Shown: in pieces, positions 43,553 to 54,883 of the stretch
Layout: each line of letters opens with the position of its first letter
Position numbering within the stretch: position 1 is the stretch's first letter
Assembly (NCBI RefSeq): GCF_022605165.1
Contig: NC_063072.1
Coordinates: 2,170,001 to 2,234,000 of the forward strand
DNA: 64,000 bases
Direction: 5' to 3'
DNA from: Purpureocillium takamizusanense
Taxonomy: Eukaryota > Ascomycota > Sordariomycetes > Hypocreales > Ophiocordycipitaceae
Made by a program: the position numbers and the translations under genes
The notes under the pieces: model-generated
What the model saw: only the letters and a program-made list of their open reading frames with translations
Database searches by the model: none
What the model was told of the DNA's origin: nothing

Positions 43553-43980
43553 TTAGGATGAGGCGCTCTCGGCCATGGCGGCGGTGTTGGCGCTCGCAAG
43601 GTCCTTGACCTCGCCCTGCTTGCCACCCTGCGTGAGGTAATTAAGGCGTTAGCTGCGATCCCACGCCCGACCCGTCGTCTCGTCTCGCTCGGCGCGCATC
43701 GGCGACGTACCTGCCACTTAGCGAAGCGCAGCTCCATCTCGCCACGGCGCTCGGCGGCGATTCTCTTGTCCTCCTTGAGGCTGCGGCGGACAGCGCGGGC
43801 CGCGATGGCCAGGTAGCGGTTGTAACTGTTTCGGCAAGGCCCGGTTAGCTTCGTGTGCACACCCCGTCTTTCGCTCGTCGGGGGTCGCGGCGCATTGGGG
43901 GGGGGGGAAATTGGGTTCGGCGCTCGGAAGGGGTGTCAATTGACGTACGTCAAGCCGGCGGCTTTCCACGCAGCAGTCAT
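43553..43980 (-). CDS. ATP15: mitochondrial F1-ATP synthase subunit epsilon
   Basis: Small central-stalk subunit of F1F0-ATP synthase. Exons (complement) 43980-43949, 43825-43711, 43627-43553 give only 73 residues, the normal size. The N-terminus MTAAWKAAGLTYNRYL is the hallmark of mitochondrial epsilon subunits; like its relatives it has no cleavable presequence. The middle KEDKRIAAERRGEMELRFAKW is the conserved amphipathic helix. The first exon is 32 nt, so the gene is invisible to simple open-frame searches. It lies 619 bp upstream of MAK10 in tandem and diverges from the LtrA-like gene. Confidence 0.95.
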
Positions 43981-44545
43981 TTTGGCGGATTGGAGAGGTT
44001 GCGTTTGGGGTTGAGGAAGGGAGTGGTGGTGTTGCCGATGGAGCGCTCGCCAGAATTCATCGCGGCCAGGACAAGCCGGTGGGGCCTGAGGCAGCAGATC
44101 TGGGCAGCATATCTGGGCAGCATAGCACGTGACTTGTCGACGCGCCCACCAAGCACATGCAAGGGTGGAGACGTCCACCATGGACGCCAGCTCTTCTGCA
44201 GTCCTGACTCTCGGCCCAGCTGAACCCTGGCGGGCTGTACGATGGCAGTGCCAAGATGGGATTAAGTCGACGCCATGATTCGAAGTTCTGGCCAAAGGCC
44301 CAAGCGGAGCGGCTTTCAGCTACGGGAGCAAATGCTTAAATTCGATTGATGGGCAGAGGGAGCGGAAGTGTCTTTTTTTTTTTCATTATTTGTCGTGTAT
44401 CACACACCCTATCGTGCGGCTCGGTGCCTTGCACATTCTTCTGAGAGGGGTTTCCTGGGCCCTGATTCCTCATATTGGCACGGCCGTGAGCGTGCCTCTC
44501 CCGCTTGACGTCCCTTTCGAGTTGTAAACTCACTCGCAGCCTGCA
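43981..44545. promoter_or_regulatory. divergent promoter of ATP15 and the LtrA-like gene
   Basis: A 565-bp head-to-head region without coding sequence. A tandem ATCTGGGCAGCAT repeat at about 44097-44122 (two copies) stands out. A T10 tract lies at 44373-44382 upstream of the plus-strand gene. Confidence 0.5.
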
Positions 44546-46675
44546 ATGTCGACGACACCGACGGGCAGGCGGCGCGGCCGCCCTCAGGAGTTCACCCTCC
44601 CAGACGGCAAGAAGGTCATCGTGTCGCTGCCCGAGGACATGGACGCCCTGCGGCGCAAGTACGGCAACAGCGAAGAGCTGCAGACCGAGGTGGTGATCCA
44701 GGGGTCCGCCGAGCACGCCAACTACCTCCGCCAGTCGCGAGAGCATCACGAGCGGCGCAAGGAAGCGTTGCGGAGCCGCCACGGCTCTGCCTTTGACGAG
44801 TGGGAGGACGTAAACGGCCAGCTCAACTCGGTGACGGCGGAGTTGGAGCGCCTGTCGAACCAGCAGTCGGGCTTGGGCGGCAACTTTGGCAAATTTGGCT
44901 TCGACGCGGCGCTGCGCACCTACGACAGCGAGCGCGACGACGGGGCGGGCTCCTCGGGCGCCTCCATCTCGGAGCAGGGCGAGGCGCGTCCCGCCGAGAC
45001 CATTAAGCTCTTCAAAAAGCCCGTCGTTAAGCAGTGGTTTCATCGCGGGCTGCTATGGCGTGCGTCGGAACAGACCGAGGTCATGGCCATTGAGCTCTTT
45101 TTCGACCTCCTTTACGGTGAGATGAGAGGCCCGGACCTTCCTTGCGTGCGTGTGCGTGTGTTCGTCCTCTGACTTGTTGTCGCAGTCGGCATCATCCACA
45201 CCAACGGCGAGCACATGACGGAAGAGCCCAATGGGTATGAGCTGCTCCGCTTCTCCGTCACGTTCATCATGTCGTGGAAGGTGTGGACAGACATCACCTT
45301 GACGTTGAGCTGGTTCGAGTCAGACGACGTCTTTACCAGGCTAGAAATCCTCTTCATGATTGCTTGTCTGCTGGCGTGCGTTTGCCCCCCTTTCCTTCGA
45401 TGCCTCGACGGCGAATTCAGGAGCTGACTCGAGCAGTTTCACGACCAACATGATCAACAGCTTCAGCGAGGACCCCAGTACGAATACGTACATGCAGCTC
45501 GTCGCCTACTATCTCGCGGCGCGCCTCTTCGCGGCCCTTCATTTCGCGCTCACCGCCTTCACCCTCCCCATGGTCAAGGGGGTCATGATCTGCAACGTCT
45601 TCAACATACTCGTCCCCGCCGCCCTCTGGATCGGCAGCATCCACGTGGAGATGCCCGCGCGCCTGGGCCTCATCTGGACGGCCATTGTCCTCGACCTGTT
45701 CGGCGCGGGTGTCTCCCACTCGTTGTTCCGATGGGCGCGCTCCGCCGGAGCGGACTCGAAGCTGGGAGCCCGGCTGAACCGCGTCTTCGAGTTCTACCCG
45801 GCCATGAACATTGAGCACAGAGTGGAACGCATGAACGCCTTCGTCTCCCTGGTGCTGGGGTACTCGGTGGTCAGCATCTTGTTCCAGAGCGGCGGCGGCT
45901 ACAGTGTCAACGCGTTTTTGGGAAAAGCCGTGATGGGGCTTGTTCAAGCCTTCATCTTCAACTGGATCTACTTTGACGTTGACGGGAAGAACCTCAATTT
46001 GCACGCGATTCGTCGGTCCGCCAACACCGGTATGTCAAAATTCTAGCCGTGGAAGAACGTACATGCATATAAGGAGCTTGGACTGACGCTCTCACAGCGA
46101 TTCTGTGGCAGGTCGCCCACCTCCCCTTCATCATGGGCTATATTGTAGCCACCTCGGCCTTGACGACGCTTGTTCTGGCTTCAGATGTGGCCAATGCCAA
46201 CCCCGCTGAGCTCGCGGAGCCCTACTCGGGGCACTCGGAGGGCCACTTTGGCAACGCCGTTCGCTACTTCTACTGCCAGGGCCTCGCCATCGCGCTCCTG
46301 TCCATGACGGCCATCTCCCTGAGCCACGACCACCGCGCCCCGGCGACTCTCCGCTGGGCGAAGAGGTACAGGCTGGCAAACCGCGTCGCCGTCTGCATCA
46401 TCCTGTTCCTGCTGCCGCTGGCGCACTCGCTCGACTCGCTCGAGCTCATCGCCACCACCCTGGGGCTGTCGGCCTGGGCCCTCGTCGTGGAGCTCTTCGG
46501 TGACTCATGCACGGACGACCCGTTCATCGGCGAAAAAGGGGGCTGCCACGTACGATACCTGGCGAGATGCAGCAAGAAGGACATGGAAAAGGCGGCGCTG
46601 GCAGAGCCCGACGCTGCGGGTCGCCGGAGCGCAGACGTCTTTGCGCTCGACAGGCACGACAAGACGGCGGCCTAA
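44546..46675 (+). CDS. LtrA-like multi-pass membrane protein
   Basis: Exons 44546-45116, 45186-45375, 45437-46029, 46098-46675 encode 643 residues. The first 170 residues are soluble and charged. From WFHRGLLWRASEQTEVMAIELFFDLLYVG the protein matches the start of the bacterial low-temperature-requirement A (LtrA) family, with the Glu-Leu-Phe-Phe-Asp-Leu motif that opens that domain. Some eight to ten hydrophobic helices follow, for example ILFMIACLLAF, MICNVFNILVPAALWIG, GLIWTAIVLDLFGAGVS and VAVCIILFLLPLAHSL. The soluble tail is short. Fungal LtrA-like proteins are common but uncharacterised; the name comes from a Listeria mutant and does not establish a cold role here. The N-terminal extension (GRRRGRPQEF... 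with a Ser/Asp-rich linker) is specific to the fungal form. Confidence 0.88.
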
Positions 46676-46932
46676 GGGGCACCGGGTTCACGGCTTGCAC
46701 TTGCAGCTATCCATGCGATGGGTACTGGTGAGCAATCTGGTATTGTTCGAAAGGTGAGAGACGAAAGAGATGCTGTCTATGAACCCCCCCCAAGATTGAT
46801 AACTTGCTAATACGTAAAATCAGAAAAAGAAAAAGAAACAGGTATCTGCGTCCATTCATTCATAATCGCTCCACGCCCGCGTCCGTCGCCCGACGCTTGA
46901 CTAGCCGCCCGGCGCATCACCCATGACGACAA

Positions 46933-47901
46933 TCATGAGGCAGCACCCATGATGACAATCATCTGGTGCATCCTCCGACGGTCGACCTCCTTCTTAAGCA
47001 TGGTGATGCAGCTCGCAATGACAAAAACCTCCATCTGGTGGGCGGCGCCCTTGATGTCGGACCAGCCGCGGAGGTCCATGATCAGGCGGCCACCGTTTCC
47101 GGCGGTGCTCCCGCGCGAGCCCTCAGTGCGCAGCTCCTCGTTGCGCACCAGCTGCGCGACGCGGCGGCGGCGCTCCTCGATCTTGTTACCGCCAGCGAGC
47201 GCCACGACAGTGACGAGGTCCAAGACGAGCAGGCTGTTGACTCCGCCGGCGGCCTTGCGCTCGGCGCGGCTCGCGTAACGCCACTGGAAGGTGCCGAGGT
47301 GGGTGCGGACGTCCTGGGCGCGCGTGCTGCAGCCGCGGTTGCGCACCTCGTAGACCTCGTCGCAGGCCACGTCGCCGAGCAGCTCGATGCGCGGGGGGCG
47401 GTTGGGCCCGAAGCGGTACGTGGTGCTGCACAGGATGCGCTCGTCGCTGGGCTCGTCGCCCGCGCGCACCAGCACGCAGTTGCCCGACCCGCGCGTCGAC
47501 CGCAGCGACTCGTACGCCAGCGGGCCGACGGCGCCGCCCGTCCCCGGCAGCACGCTGTACACGGGGATGGGCACCGGCCTGGTCGGGAAGGGCAGCGCGA
47601 TGAGCGGCAGGCCCTGCGTCTCGATCTGGAAGGCGGCGGTAACGGCGCCGAGGCCCGCGGCGCCGGGGACCGTTGTTGGTGTTGCTGCTGCGGCGGCGGA
47701 CGACGACGGTGTGTCGTCGCCGGCGATGGAGTCGTACGCGGGGAGGGAATCAACCGACGTGGTCGCCGAGGGTGCGTAGCCGCGCAGCTCAACGTACTCG
47801 CCGTCGGTGGCGTCCTGATACTCGGGCGGGAGCGAGGAGCGCCGGCGGCGGAGGAGCGACGCCCCCTTGCTCTGGGAAGGGTGGACCTCTACGCTCGTCA
47901 T
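46933..47901 (-). CDS. conserved-type protein of unknown function
   Basis: A single exon of 322 residues. The start is the ATG at 47901 (MTSVEVHPSQSKG); the frame stays open upstream but only with TTG. The first 110 residues are disordered, with an RRRRSS basic patch, a PPEY motif (WW-type ligand) and an Ala/Ser/Thr run. The remainder (about 115-310) looks folded, with alternating beta-strand pattern: LPLIALPFPTRPVPIPVY, NCVLVRAGDEPSDERILCSTTYRFGPNRPP and LLVLDLVTVVAL. This alternation resembles single-domain barrel proteins of the tubby-like sort, but I cannot assign a family. A final helix is near MEVFVIASCITMLKKEVDRRRM. It ends 257 bp from the LtrA-like gene, convergently. Confidence 0.72.
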   Translation of the reverse strand: MTSVEVHPSQSKGASLLRRRRSSLPPEYQDATDGEYVELRGYAPSATTSVDSLPAYDSIAGDDTPSSSAAAAATPTTVPGAAGLGAVTAAFQIETQGLPLIALPFPTRPVPIPVYSVLPGTGGAVGPLAYESLRSTRGSGNCVLVRAGDEPSDERILCSTTYRFGPNRPPRIELLGDVACDEVYEVRNRGCSTRAQDVRTHLGTFQWRYASRAERKAAGGVNSLLVLDLVTVVALAGGNKIEERRRRVAQLVRNEELRTEGSRGSTAGNGGRLIMDLRGWSDIKGAAHQMEVFVIASCITMLKKEVDRRRMHQMIVIMGAAS

Positions 47902-49607
47902 TGCCGCGGCGGTGACCTTGGGGGGTATGTAGTATGTGCTTCGGGATCCCGTCGTATCGAGGTTGAGTTGCGGTCGAGGGATGTCGTGTAAGTCAAGCAA
48001 GGAGGCTGGCTCAGTTGCTGTCGAGTACCCCGAGGTGCGGGTAGATAATACGATGACGATCAGTGTTGCTTGATGCTAGCAAACTGTTTGTTCAAGTTGT
48101 TTCTTGTATTACAAGAAGACTCTCTCTGATATCTCCTGAAATCCCAACGTCGCGCCCGTCCCATCTATATACCCAAAAACTTCTGACGTCGGGCCCCCTG
48201 TCTCCGTCCTCGTCTGCATCGCATTCCCGAATCGACCCCTCCATCGTCAATCCACCAGCAGCCTCAAACTCTCCCCCTGTATTATTAGCTCGCCCGTGCT
48301 GAGAAGGGTGCCCGCCATGCCGGCTGCGCCCCCACCTCTACAGCACGTTTCCTTTACGCCCCGGACCCACAATCGCTCAACGCGAAATACGGCGGCGCCC
48401 TCGCAATCCTCGTTTACCCTTTTCAACCCACCTCACCCACCCCACCAACATGGAAGCTTCCCAGCCCAGCCTTGCCAGCCAGCCCATCGCTGCCTGCCTG
48501 CCTGCCTGCTGTACCACACCGCCACCGCCCCGGCCAGCCGGCAGTCGCCCTCATTGGTCCGCCGCCATCAATACGACCGATGCGAAGTGAAGAGAAATGC
48601 AATAGCCACCGGCAGTCGGTGCAGTCTCACCCATGATGACTGTACGTACCTCCACGGGCGGCGGCAGGGCAAGCCAGCGGGCGCGGACATGGCTTGCAGG
48701 CACGCACATGTCCTTGCTACACTACAGTATAGTGCACGCCTAATAACTTAGGTGCCCTACCACATTGCAAGTTTAGTACATACCTGGCCGCTGCGGCCCA
48801 GGTGCATCGCGAGGCAAAACCAACCTAACATGGAACAAACCTTCTAGAACGTTCCCGTGCATCCCGTGACATACTACTGACCTTTCTTTCATACAATGTA
48901 TGTATGCACTTTACGGCGTACGTTGACCTCATGTCCCCTTGCCCATCCAGGCACACCCGCTGCCGCCAAGCATCACGATGATCCACGATGCTCGGTGTCA
49001 CAGACCTACGACGATGACGGCGGGTTTCCCAAGGAGGAGGGAGGGGGGGAGGGGGGATGGCGACTTGCCTCTCTTGTCAACCGCTCTGGCTGTTGTAGAT
49101 CAAACGTAGTAGTGCTTGCTCCTTCATACGTACGCTCCTCTGAGTCCTCTCGCGGGCGGGGGCTCATCTCAATCTACCTGCACGGCGGACGCAAGAGGAA
49201 CGAGAGCCACGGCATGCATGTCGTAGTAATATCAGCCACAAGGCGACTGAGAAAACCGTCGTCATCCTTCGTTCCCTTACCCAAGTCCCCAGCAGGGGCA
49301 AATGTCCCCTTGTCGGGCTGTTGTTGCAGATACGCACGACGGAGTGAAACGGCCCCTGCAGGACGCCTGCCCAGGTCCACCGCCGTATTCGTCGGCTTGA
49401 CAGACAGCGTCACATGAGATGCACAATCGCGGCACCTGATATTGAGCATTACCCGTCCATCGGGACTGCCTGACCAAAAGTGTCACTCCCACAAAGAATT
49501 CCTCTGCCAACAACGCCTGACCACGACCATTCGCCCGAAAAACGACCACGAGCCCGTATCATATACACACGACGCCGCCAGTCTCGTCCATCAATGGCCC
49601 ACGCTCC
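47902..49607. other. 1.7-kb gene-free region
   Basis: Contains the promoter of the unknown gene on its left and the 3' end of the zinc-cluster gene on its right. CCTG repeats near 48491-48510 and G-rich stretches near 49025-49060 are present. No protein-like frame was found on either strand. Confidence 0.5.
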
Positions 49608-51236
49608 TCATACCCGCTTTCCAAAAAATGACATGTCCCGATCCAACTGCTCGTCTACCCACATCGGCCACTGGTTGTATAGCTGGTGCTCGTAGTCGAC
49701 GCGCGCGTTGAGGTACTTGAGCCATCTCACGAATCCCGGATCCGCTTCGTCCTCCTGCTTCAGGGGCATCTTCTCCCGCAGGTCGTGCTCCCGCTCTGTG
49801 ATAAACGCCATAATCTGCGCCAGCGCAATCCAGTGCGTGTGTAGTAGCACAATCGTCTGCCGGTTGAAATTGATGAGCTCCTGGAACGAACCGTGCGGCA
49901 GCATCATCCACCAAGCGTATTCTCTCGAGTTGGCCTTGTACGCTACGTCGACGAGTCCGCGTCAGTATCCACGACGGCGACATCATGGCAATCCAGGGTA
50001 CATACCATCAAAAGAGTTTGTATAAAGCTTCTCCGCAATCCCAATCAACTGCTCATAGTATTCCACCTCGATGGGATCGACACAAAGCGGCCGCAGGTTC
50101 GAAATAGCTTCTACCGCACCGTCCACCCAGCCTCTCTCGATCAACGGCATGTCCTGCATCAGTGGCGCCATCAACTCGTTTTGTTTGTCGTTGAACAGCG
50201 TCGTGAACAATGGTTTAATGCCCTTGAACATCATTTGCATACCCACGATTAGAATGCCGCGGATGAACGTCATGTACTCGGCCAGCCCGTCGTCCAGGCT
50301 CACCGACTGGAACGTCAGGGCGAAGCACGTCGCGACCAGCGCATTGGCCTCCTCGTATGTCGTGTCGCTCTTCGACGCTTCGCTGAGTCGCTTTTTGATG
50401 GCTTTGATGGCTTTGATTCGGTGGTTCATTGCTGCCGTCACTAGGCTGCTGTCTGTGGGCGTGAGCGACGAGGCCGCAAAGCCCAGAATTGCATGCATCA
50501 GGAACTCGTGCTGGTTTCCTGCAGTCAGCGACATTGTCTCGAGTCGTCCAAAGGAAGAAGTCGCATACATTGTGGGCTATACAGGGGATCTCGTGCGTCC
50601 AGATCTCCTCCTGCCTAAGCGGGTGATGTGGGTAGCACTGAGTGAGGAAGTGTTGGAAGAAACGCATGTCCTGCAGGCTGAAGAGTGGGATCTGATTGTG
50701 AGGCTAATTTTCACAGTGTCAATGCAAGTCACAGGCTTTTTACGAGGGAGGCGGCCGTATATGTCCTACCTGATGTGTGATCTGGGGCATGGAGGGGTAT
50801 TCGCACTTGAGGCCCGTCTTGACGCAGTGTCCACAGGCCGGACGAGTCTCTTGACACTGTGAGACGCTTAGCTGGGCCGCTCGCTCCCGTGGAGAACAAG
50901 CGCTGGGTTGAGCATCGCGCATACCTTGATGCGCCGCCTCTTGCAGTTGTAGCAGCCGCGGCGGCTCTTGGTGTGGCCCCGCCTCTCCAGCCTCTGCTTC
51001 TGCGCCGGTTGCCGGCGTGCGACCATATCCGTGGCACCGCTCGCCGTGCTTCTATTGTCGGAGCCGGAGCTGGGCGGCGTTAACTTGCCCGACGACTCGG
51101 ACAAGTGCCCGCCGGAGTGGCCGCCGTGCGACGGATCGTGAAAGGGAATATCCTCGCCCTGGAGGAATGACGAATAGTCAAATTCGGGTGGTTCTGGGTA
51201 CGACAAGAGACCCGGCGAAAACTGATGCATGTCCAT
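49608..51236 (-). CDS. Zn(II)2Cys6 transcription factor, Upc2-like
   Basis: Exons (complement) 51236-50925, 50856-50770, 50703-50569, 50510-50006, 49942-49608 give 457 residues. The binuclear zinc cluster has Cys at 95, 98, 105, 112, 115 and 122 (C-X2-C-X6-C-X6-C-X2-C-X6-C), preceded by HTKSRRG. The first intron cuts the cluster between the second and third Cys. The rest is a helical regulatory domain: IPLFSLQDMRFFQHFL, then HEFLMHAILGFAASSL and later ANSREYAWWMMLPHG. This order is that of the sterol-uptake-control (Upc2/Ecm22-type) family widespread in fungi. Exons 3 and 4 join through an AAACCAG acceptor; the nearer TGCAG would break the frame. Target genes cannot be read from sequence. Start: first in-frame ATG; upstream frame only offers TTG. 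Confidence 0.88.
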
Positions 51237-52944
51237 GGCGACGATGTCACGGCGTAGGCGAGCGGTGAGAGTATTGAGCTGGCGAAGTCGCTGTGCGCGC
51301 CGGTCGGGAGTGGTGGGATCGCAGATGCGAGGCGGAGGAGAGTCGATGGACTCATTCACGGTTGAGAACTTGAGACCAGACACAGACCCGGCAAGAGGCC
51401 ATAGCCCGTCACGTGTAGCCAATCAATCTAACCCTGCGAGCGAGTCTAAACGGGAGACGGATGACAGCCGAAAGACCCCCCGGTCTGGGAGTTGATGCCA
51501 GAGGCGTAAGAGTGGCAGCGAACCGGGCCATCAATACCCCGGCTACCATGCCATCACGCCCTGTCGCGCGGTAGCTATGAGGGGGCTGCGGCGACTCAGC
51601 CCAGTGGGCCGCGCAAGGCGCCACCTCTGCTGCCAGCCCGCGGGGGCGCCTGGTCCGTTGCTGTCACTCGCCGACGAGGGAGGGTGTGAGCACTGAGGTC
51701 CTTGGGATGAGGCTTGACGTATGCCCTGTGGTTGACCGTCGACGTCGAAGCACGCCCGGAGGGATGGTCAGGGCGCAAGGGGTTCGCCGGCTTGGTGGGT
51801 TCGGTCGGAGAGTTCCCATCGCCCGTCTGATGGCCGTCGGCCGTGGGCTTGCGTCCTGGAGTCGTATACCACGGCTTCTTTAATGGCTTCTTCCCCGCGC
51901 CGTGCCGTTGCAGAGAGGCGCCGGGCGCGCTGTGCATCTTGGTGACAACCTCAGTCACCCAGCCAAGCCCATGCCGGGGCCTGCGGCCAAGCACCTGTCC
52001 ACCTGTTTCGAGGCACCTGCCTGTCTTCAGCCCTGCTGGACAGCGGGCCGGCTGTCGCTGGCGCTGAAATCGTGCAGTACTACACGCTTCACAAGTTAGC
52101 AGAGAGTCGGGGGAAACGGCACAAGGTTACGGCTAGCGTCAAGAGGTGTCGATCATTCCTCTGGCGAGCCACCAGAGCAACCGTGACGTCGGTATCTTGT
52201 TCGTCCTTCTTTCGCTGGGTTTTGTGAAGATGACATCGAATGCTTTGACGGGCGTCAGTGTTGTCGCGTGGCGACGTCCTGGACTTCAGTTGTGGCGACA
52301 GCCGTGGCCCATGGCTCGAAACAACCTTACCTTACGCAACGAAGACCGGCAGATGATGGCGGTCTCGATCCATAGGTACCGGCGCATATTGTGTCTCCAA
52401 TAGGCAAGACCAGGGCATTTTGGCACCTTGCGCCTTCTCCAGCAGCCCGTAAGCAGACACCACCACGCTGAGCAAGGTCGCGCTAGCACAAAATGGGCAT
52501 TAACGTTGCGCGTGCGTTCCATCTCTAACGCGCCAGCGGGCCGATGTCGTTCGTCGTCTGTCTGGGCTGTTGTGGTAACTTGTAAGACGACAGGTCTGTG
52601 TGCACGCTCCTCGTCGACAAAAGTAAGAATCACACCACTACATTCACACTAGGTGATGCGGCTTGTACTCATAACTTGACTTGACATGCTTGGTTCGTGG
52701 TCTAAAACATCAATCCAGTACTCTGCCTCGCCCCTGTGGTGTGCAAACAAACGTGTGACACACCACGCCCTCATACATCTGTGACTGACACCCCCGCTTG
52801 GTACTACTACGTCCTTTCGGTCGTTGCCAACCCGTTTCCGTCCATTGCCTACTATCGAGTTTCAGGGTCCATCGCCAGGTTGTGGAGCCTGATGAAGTGA
52901 CACGTCAGCAGGCAATTCGAAAACATCAAGCATGGCAGTGCATC
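51237..52944. other. 1.7-kb gene-free region
   Basis: Tandem intergenic region between ADE4 (stop at 52945) and the zinc-cluster gene (start at 51236), both on the minus strand. It contains the regulator's promoter. No protein-like frame or RNA gene was recognised. Confidence 0.5.
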
Positions 52945-54883
52945 TCACCCAACGTCTTCACGGTGCTCGGGGCTACGGGGCTCCATTCTGACAGTGACGG
53001 GGGTCGTCATGCCACCGTTCCCATTGACAACTGTCGGCGAGCCGTCGGCGGCCGATCCGACCGGCCCGCTGTTGCCAGCAATGGCCGGCTGATGCGCTGC
53101 CTCAACGACAGTCTTGGACTTCTTGCCCCGAATCTGGTTCAGGTGGTCGAAGTAGCCGTCCGGAACCAACGTCTTGTACTTGCCGCAGAAGACACCCACC
53201 TCAAAGTCCTTGATCTGACTTTGCGGTGAGGCTTCCGCGCACGCAGCTTTCAGGTCCTCCAGGTCCTGATAGATGACGTCGTCCGCCTTGATGTGTCTCG
53301 CAATGTCGTGCCTCGTCTTCTCATGTGCGATGAGCTCCTGTGGGCTGGCCAAGTCGATGCCATGCTACTCCAAGTTAGCTTCTGTAACACGCCCAAGCAT
53401 GTCAGGGATGGCTTACAATGTGAGGATGCGTGATAGGCGGGGCGCAGCTGGCGAAAATGACTTTTCGTGCTCCAGCTTCCCGCGCCATGCTGACAATCTC
53501 CCGGCTGGTCGTGCCACGGACGATGGAGTCGTCTACAAGACAAACCACGCGGCCCTGGAACTCGGAGTCCATGGCGCTCAGTTTCCTGCGCACACCCTTT
53601 TCGCGAGCCTTTTGCCCCGGCAGGATGAATGTTCGATATACGTATCTGTTCTTGACAAATCCGTTGGAAAACGGTTTGCCGAGTTGTTCTGAGACGATGG
53701 CGGCGGCAGTGTTACTTGTCTCCGGGACGGGGATGATCACGTCGATTTCCTTGATGCCGTCCTCTCCCAGCGTATCCTTGAGCTTCTGGGCCAACTTGAC
53801 ACCCATAATCTGTCGGCTCTGGTGGATAGAGATGCCATCCATGACTGTGTCCGGCCTTGCGAAGTAAACGTACTCGAAGATGTCAGGCGAGTAGGCCTGC
53901 CTCTCCGCAACCTGATGAAATTGTGGCTTGCCTCCTTTTTGAATGAAGACGGCCTCACCGGGGAGGATATCGCGCATATTCTTGAAGCCCAGCTGTCGGA
54001 GTGCGATGCTCTCAGACGCCAGCATATAGTCGGTGCCACCTTCGACGGTGGTGGAGGGTCGGCTGCCCATAATGAGCGGACGGATGCCGTATGAATCCCG
54101 GAATGCAAAGATACCAAAGCCGGCAATCATAGCCGTGATGGCCCAAGCGCCCTCGCACTTCTCATATGTACGCGACAAGGCCTTGAAGATGTCGTCGACG
54201 TTCACTCGCGCCTTGCCAGTGTCGTTGAGCGCGTTGGCAAAGACGTTGAGCATCAGCTCACTGTCTGAATCGGTATTCACATGACGGTGGGCCTCTTGAT
54301 CGAGGTAACGGCGCAGCTCCGGGGCGTTTGTGATATTGCCGTTGTGGGAGAAGCTTGTCACGGTCAGCGGCTGCCAGAGCCATGCCATTTGACGACGGGT
54401 ACGTACCAGATGCCGTAAGGCGAGTTGACATAGAATGGCTGAGACTCGGCGCTCTTTGTGACAGTCAGTGTCTGTGTTACGCATCGCGAAGACAGCAGTC
54501 AAAGTTCCAGTTCCAACTTGGAAGGTGACTCAGTGATGCCGGTACTCCCAACTCGTGGAGGTAACATACCGAGCTCGTTCCCGCGGTAGGGTAACGGAGG
54601 TGGGCGATGCCCATGTATCCGGGCAAATCGGCACAACGCTTGCCATCCGCAAAGACCTAGTGCTGTTAGCGACATGTCACCAGACAGTTTGGGCGCAACA
54701 TGCCTTTGCTACCATGCCGTTGCCCTTGCACTGGTATATTCTGCCGCCAGACCCACAAGTCGTGATGCCGCAAGCATCCTGACCTCGGTGCTGGAGATAG
54801 TAAAGGCTCTCGTGCAAGTCAACGGCCGCCTCGACGCCGGGCGAGTCGGTGTCGGCAAGGATTAGCCCGACAATGCCACACAT
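52945..54883 (-). CDS. ADE4: amidophosphoribosyltransferase (glutamine-PRPP amidotransferase)
   Basis: First committed step of purine synthesis: PRPP plus glutamine to phosphoribosylamine. Exons (complement) 54883-54713, 54656-54570, 54453-54407, 54353-53417, 53364-52945 encode 553 residues. The start MCGIVG places catalytic Cys2 as the N-terminal nucleophile of the glutaminase domain; RGQDACG and HLRYPTAG are its other signature loops. The phosphoribosyltransferase domain carries [15 protein letters not shown], the PRPP-binding loop. PITHPHI-HGIDLAS spans the last intron. The 47-nt exon 3 encodes [15 protein letters not shown] Gly/Asn/Thr-rich tail of about 50 residues follows the conserved C-terminus. 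The reconstruction is complete with all active-site motifs. Confidence 0.97.

Noticed and set aside
47902..48000. 33-residue upstream extension of the unknown single-exon protein
   Set aside because: It would need a TTG start; an ATG at 47901 is the natural choice.
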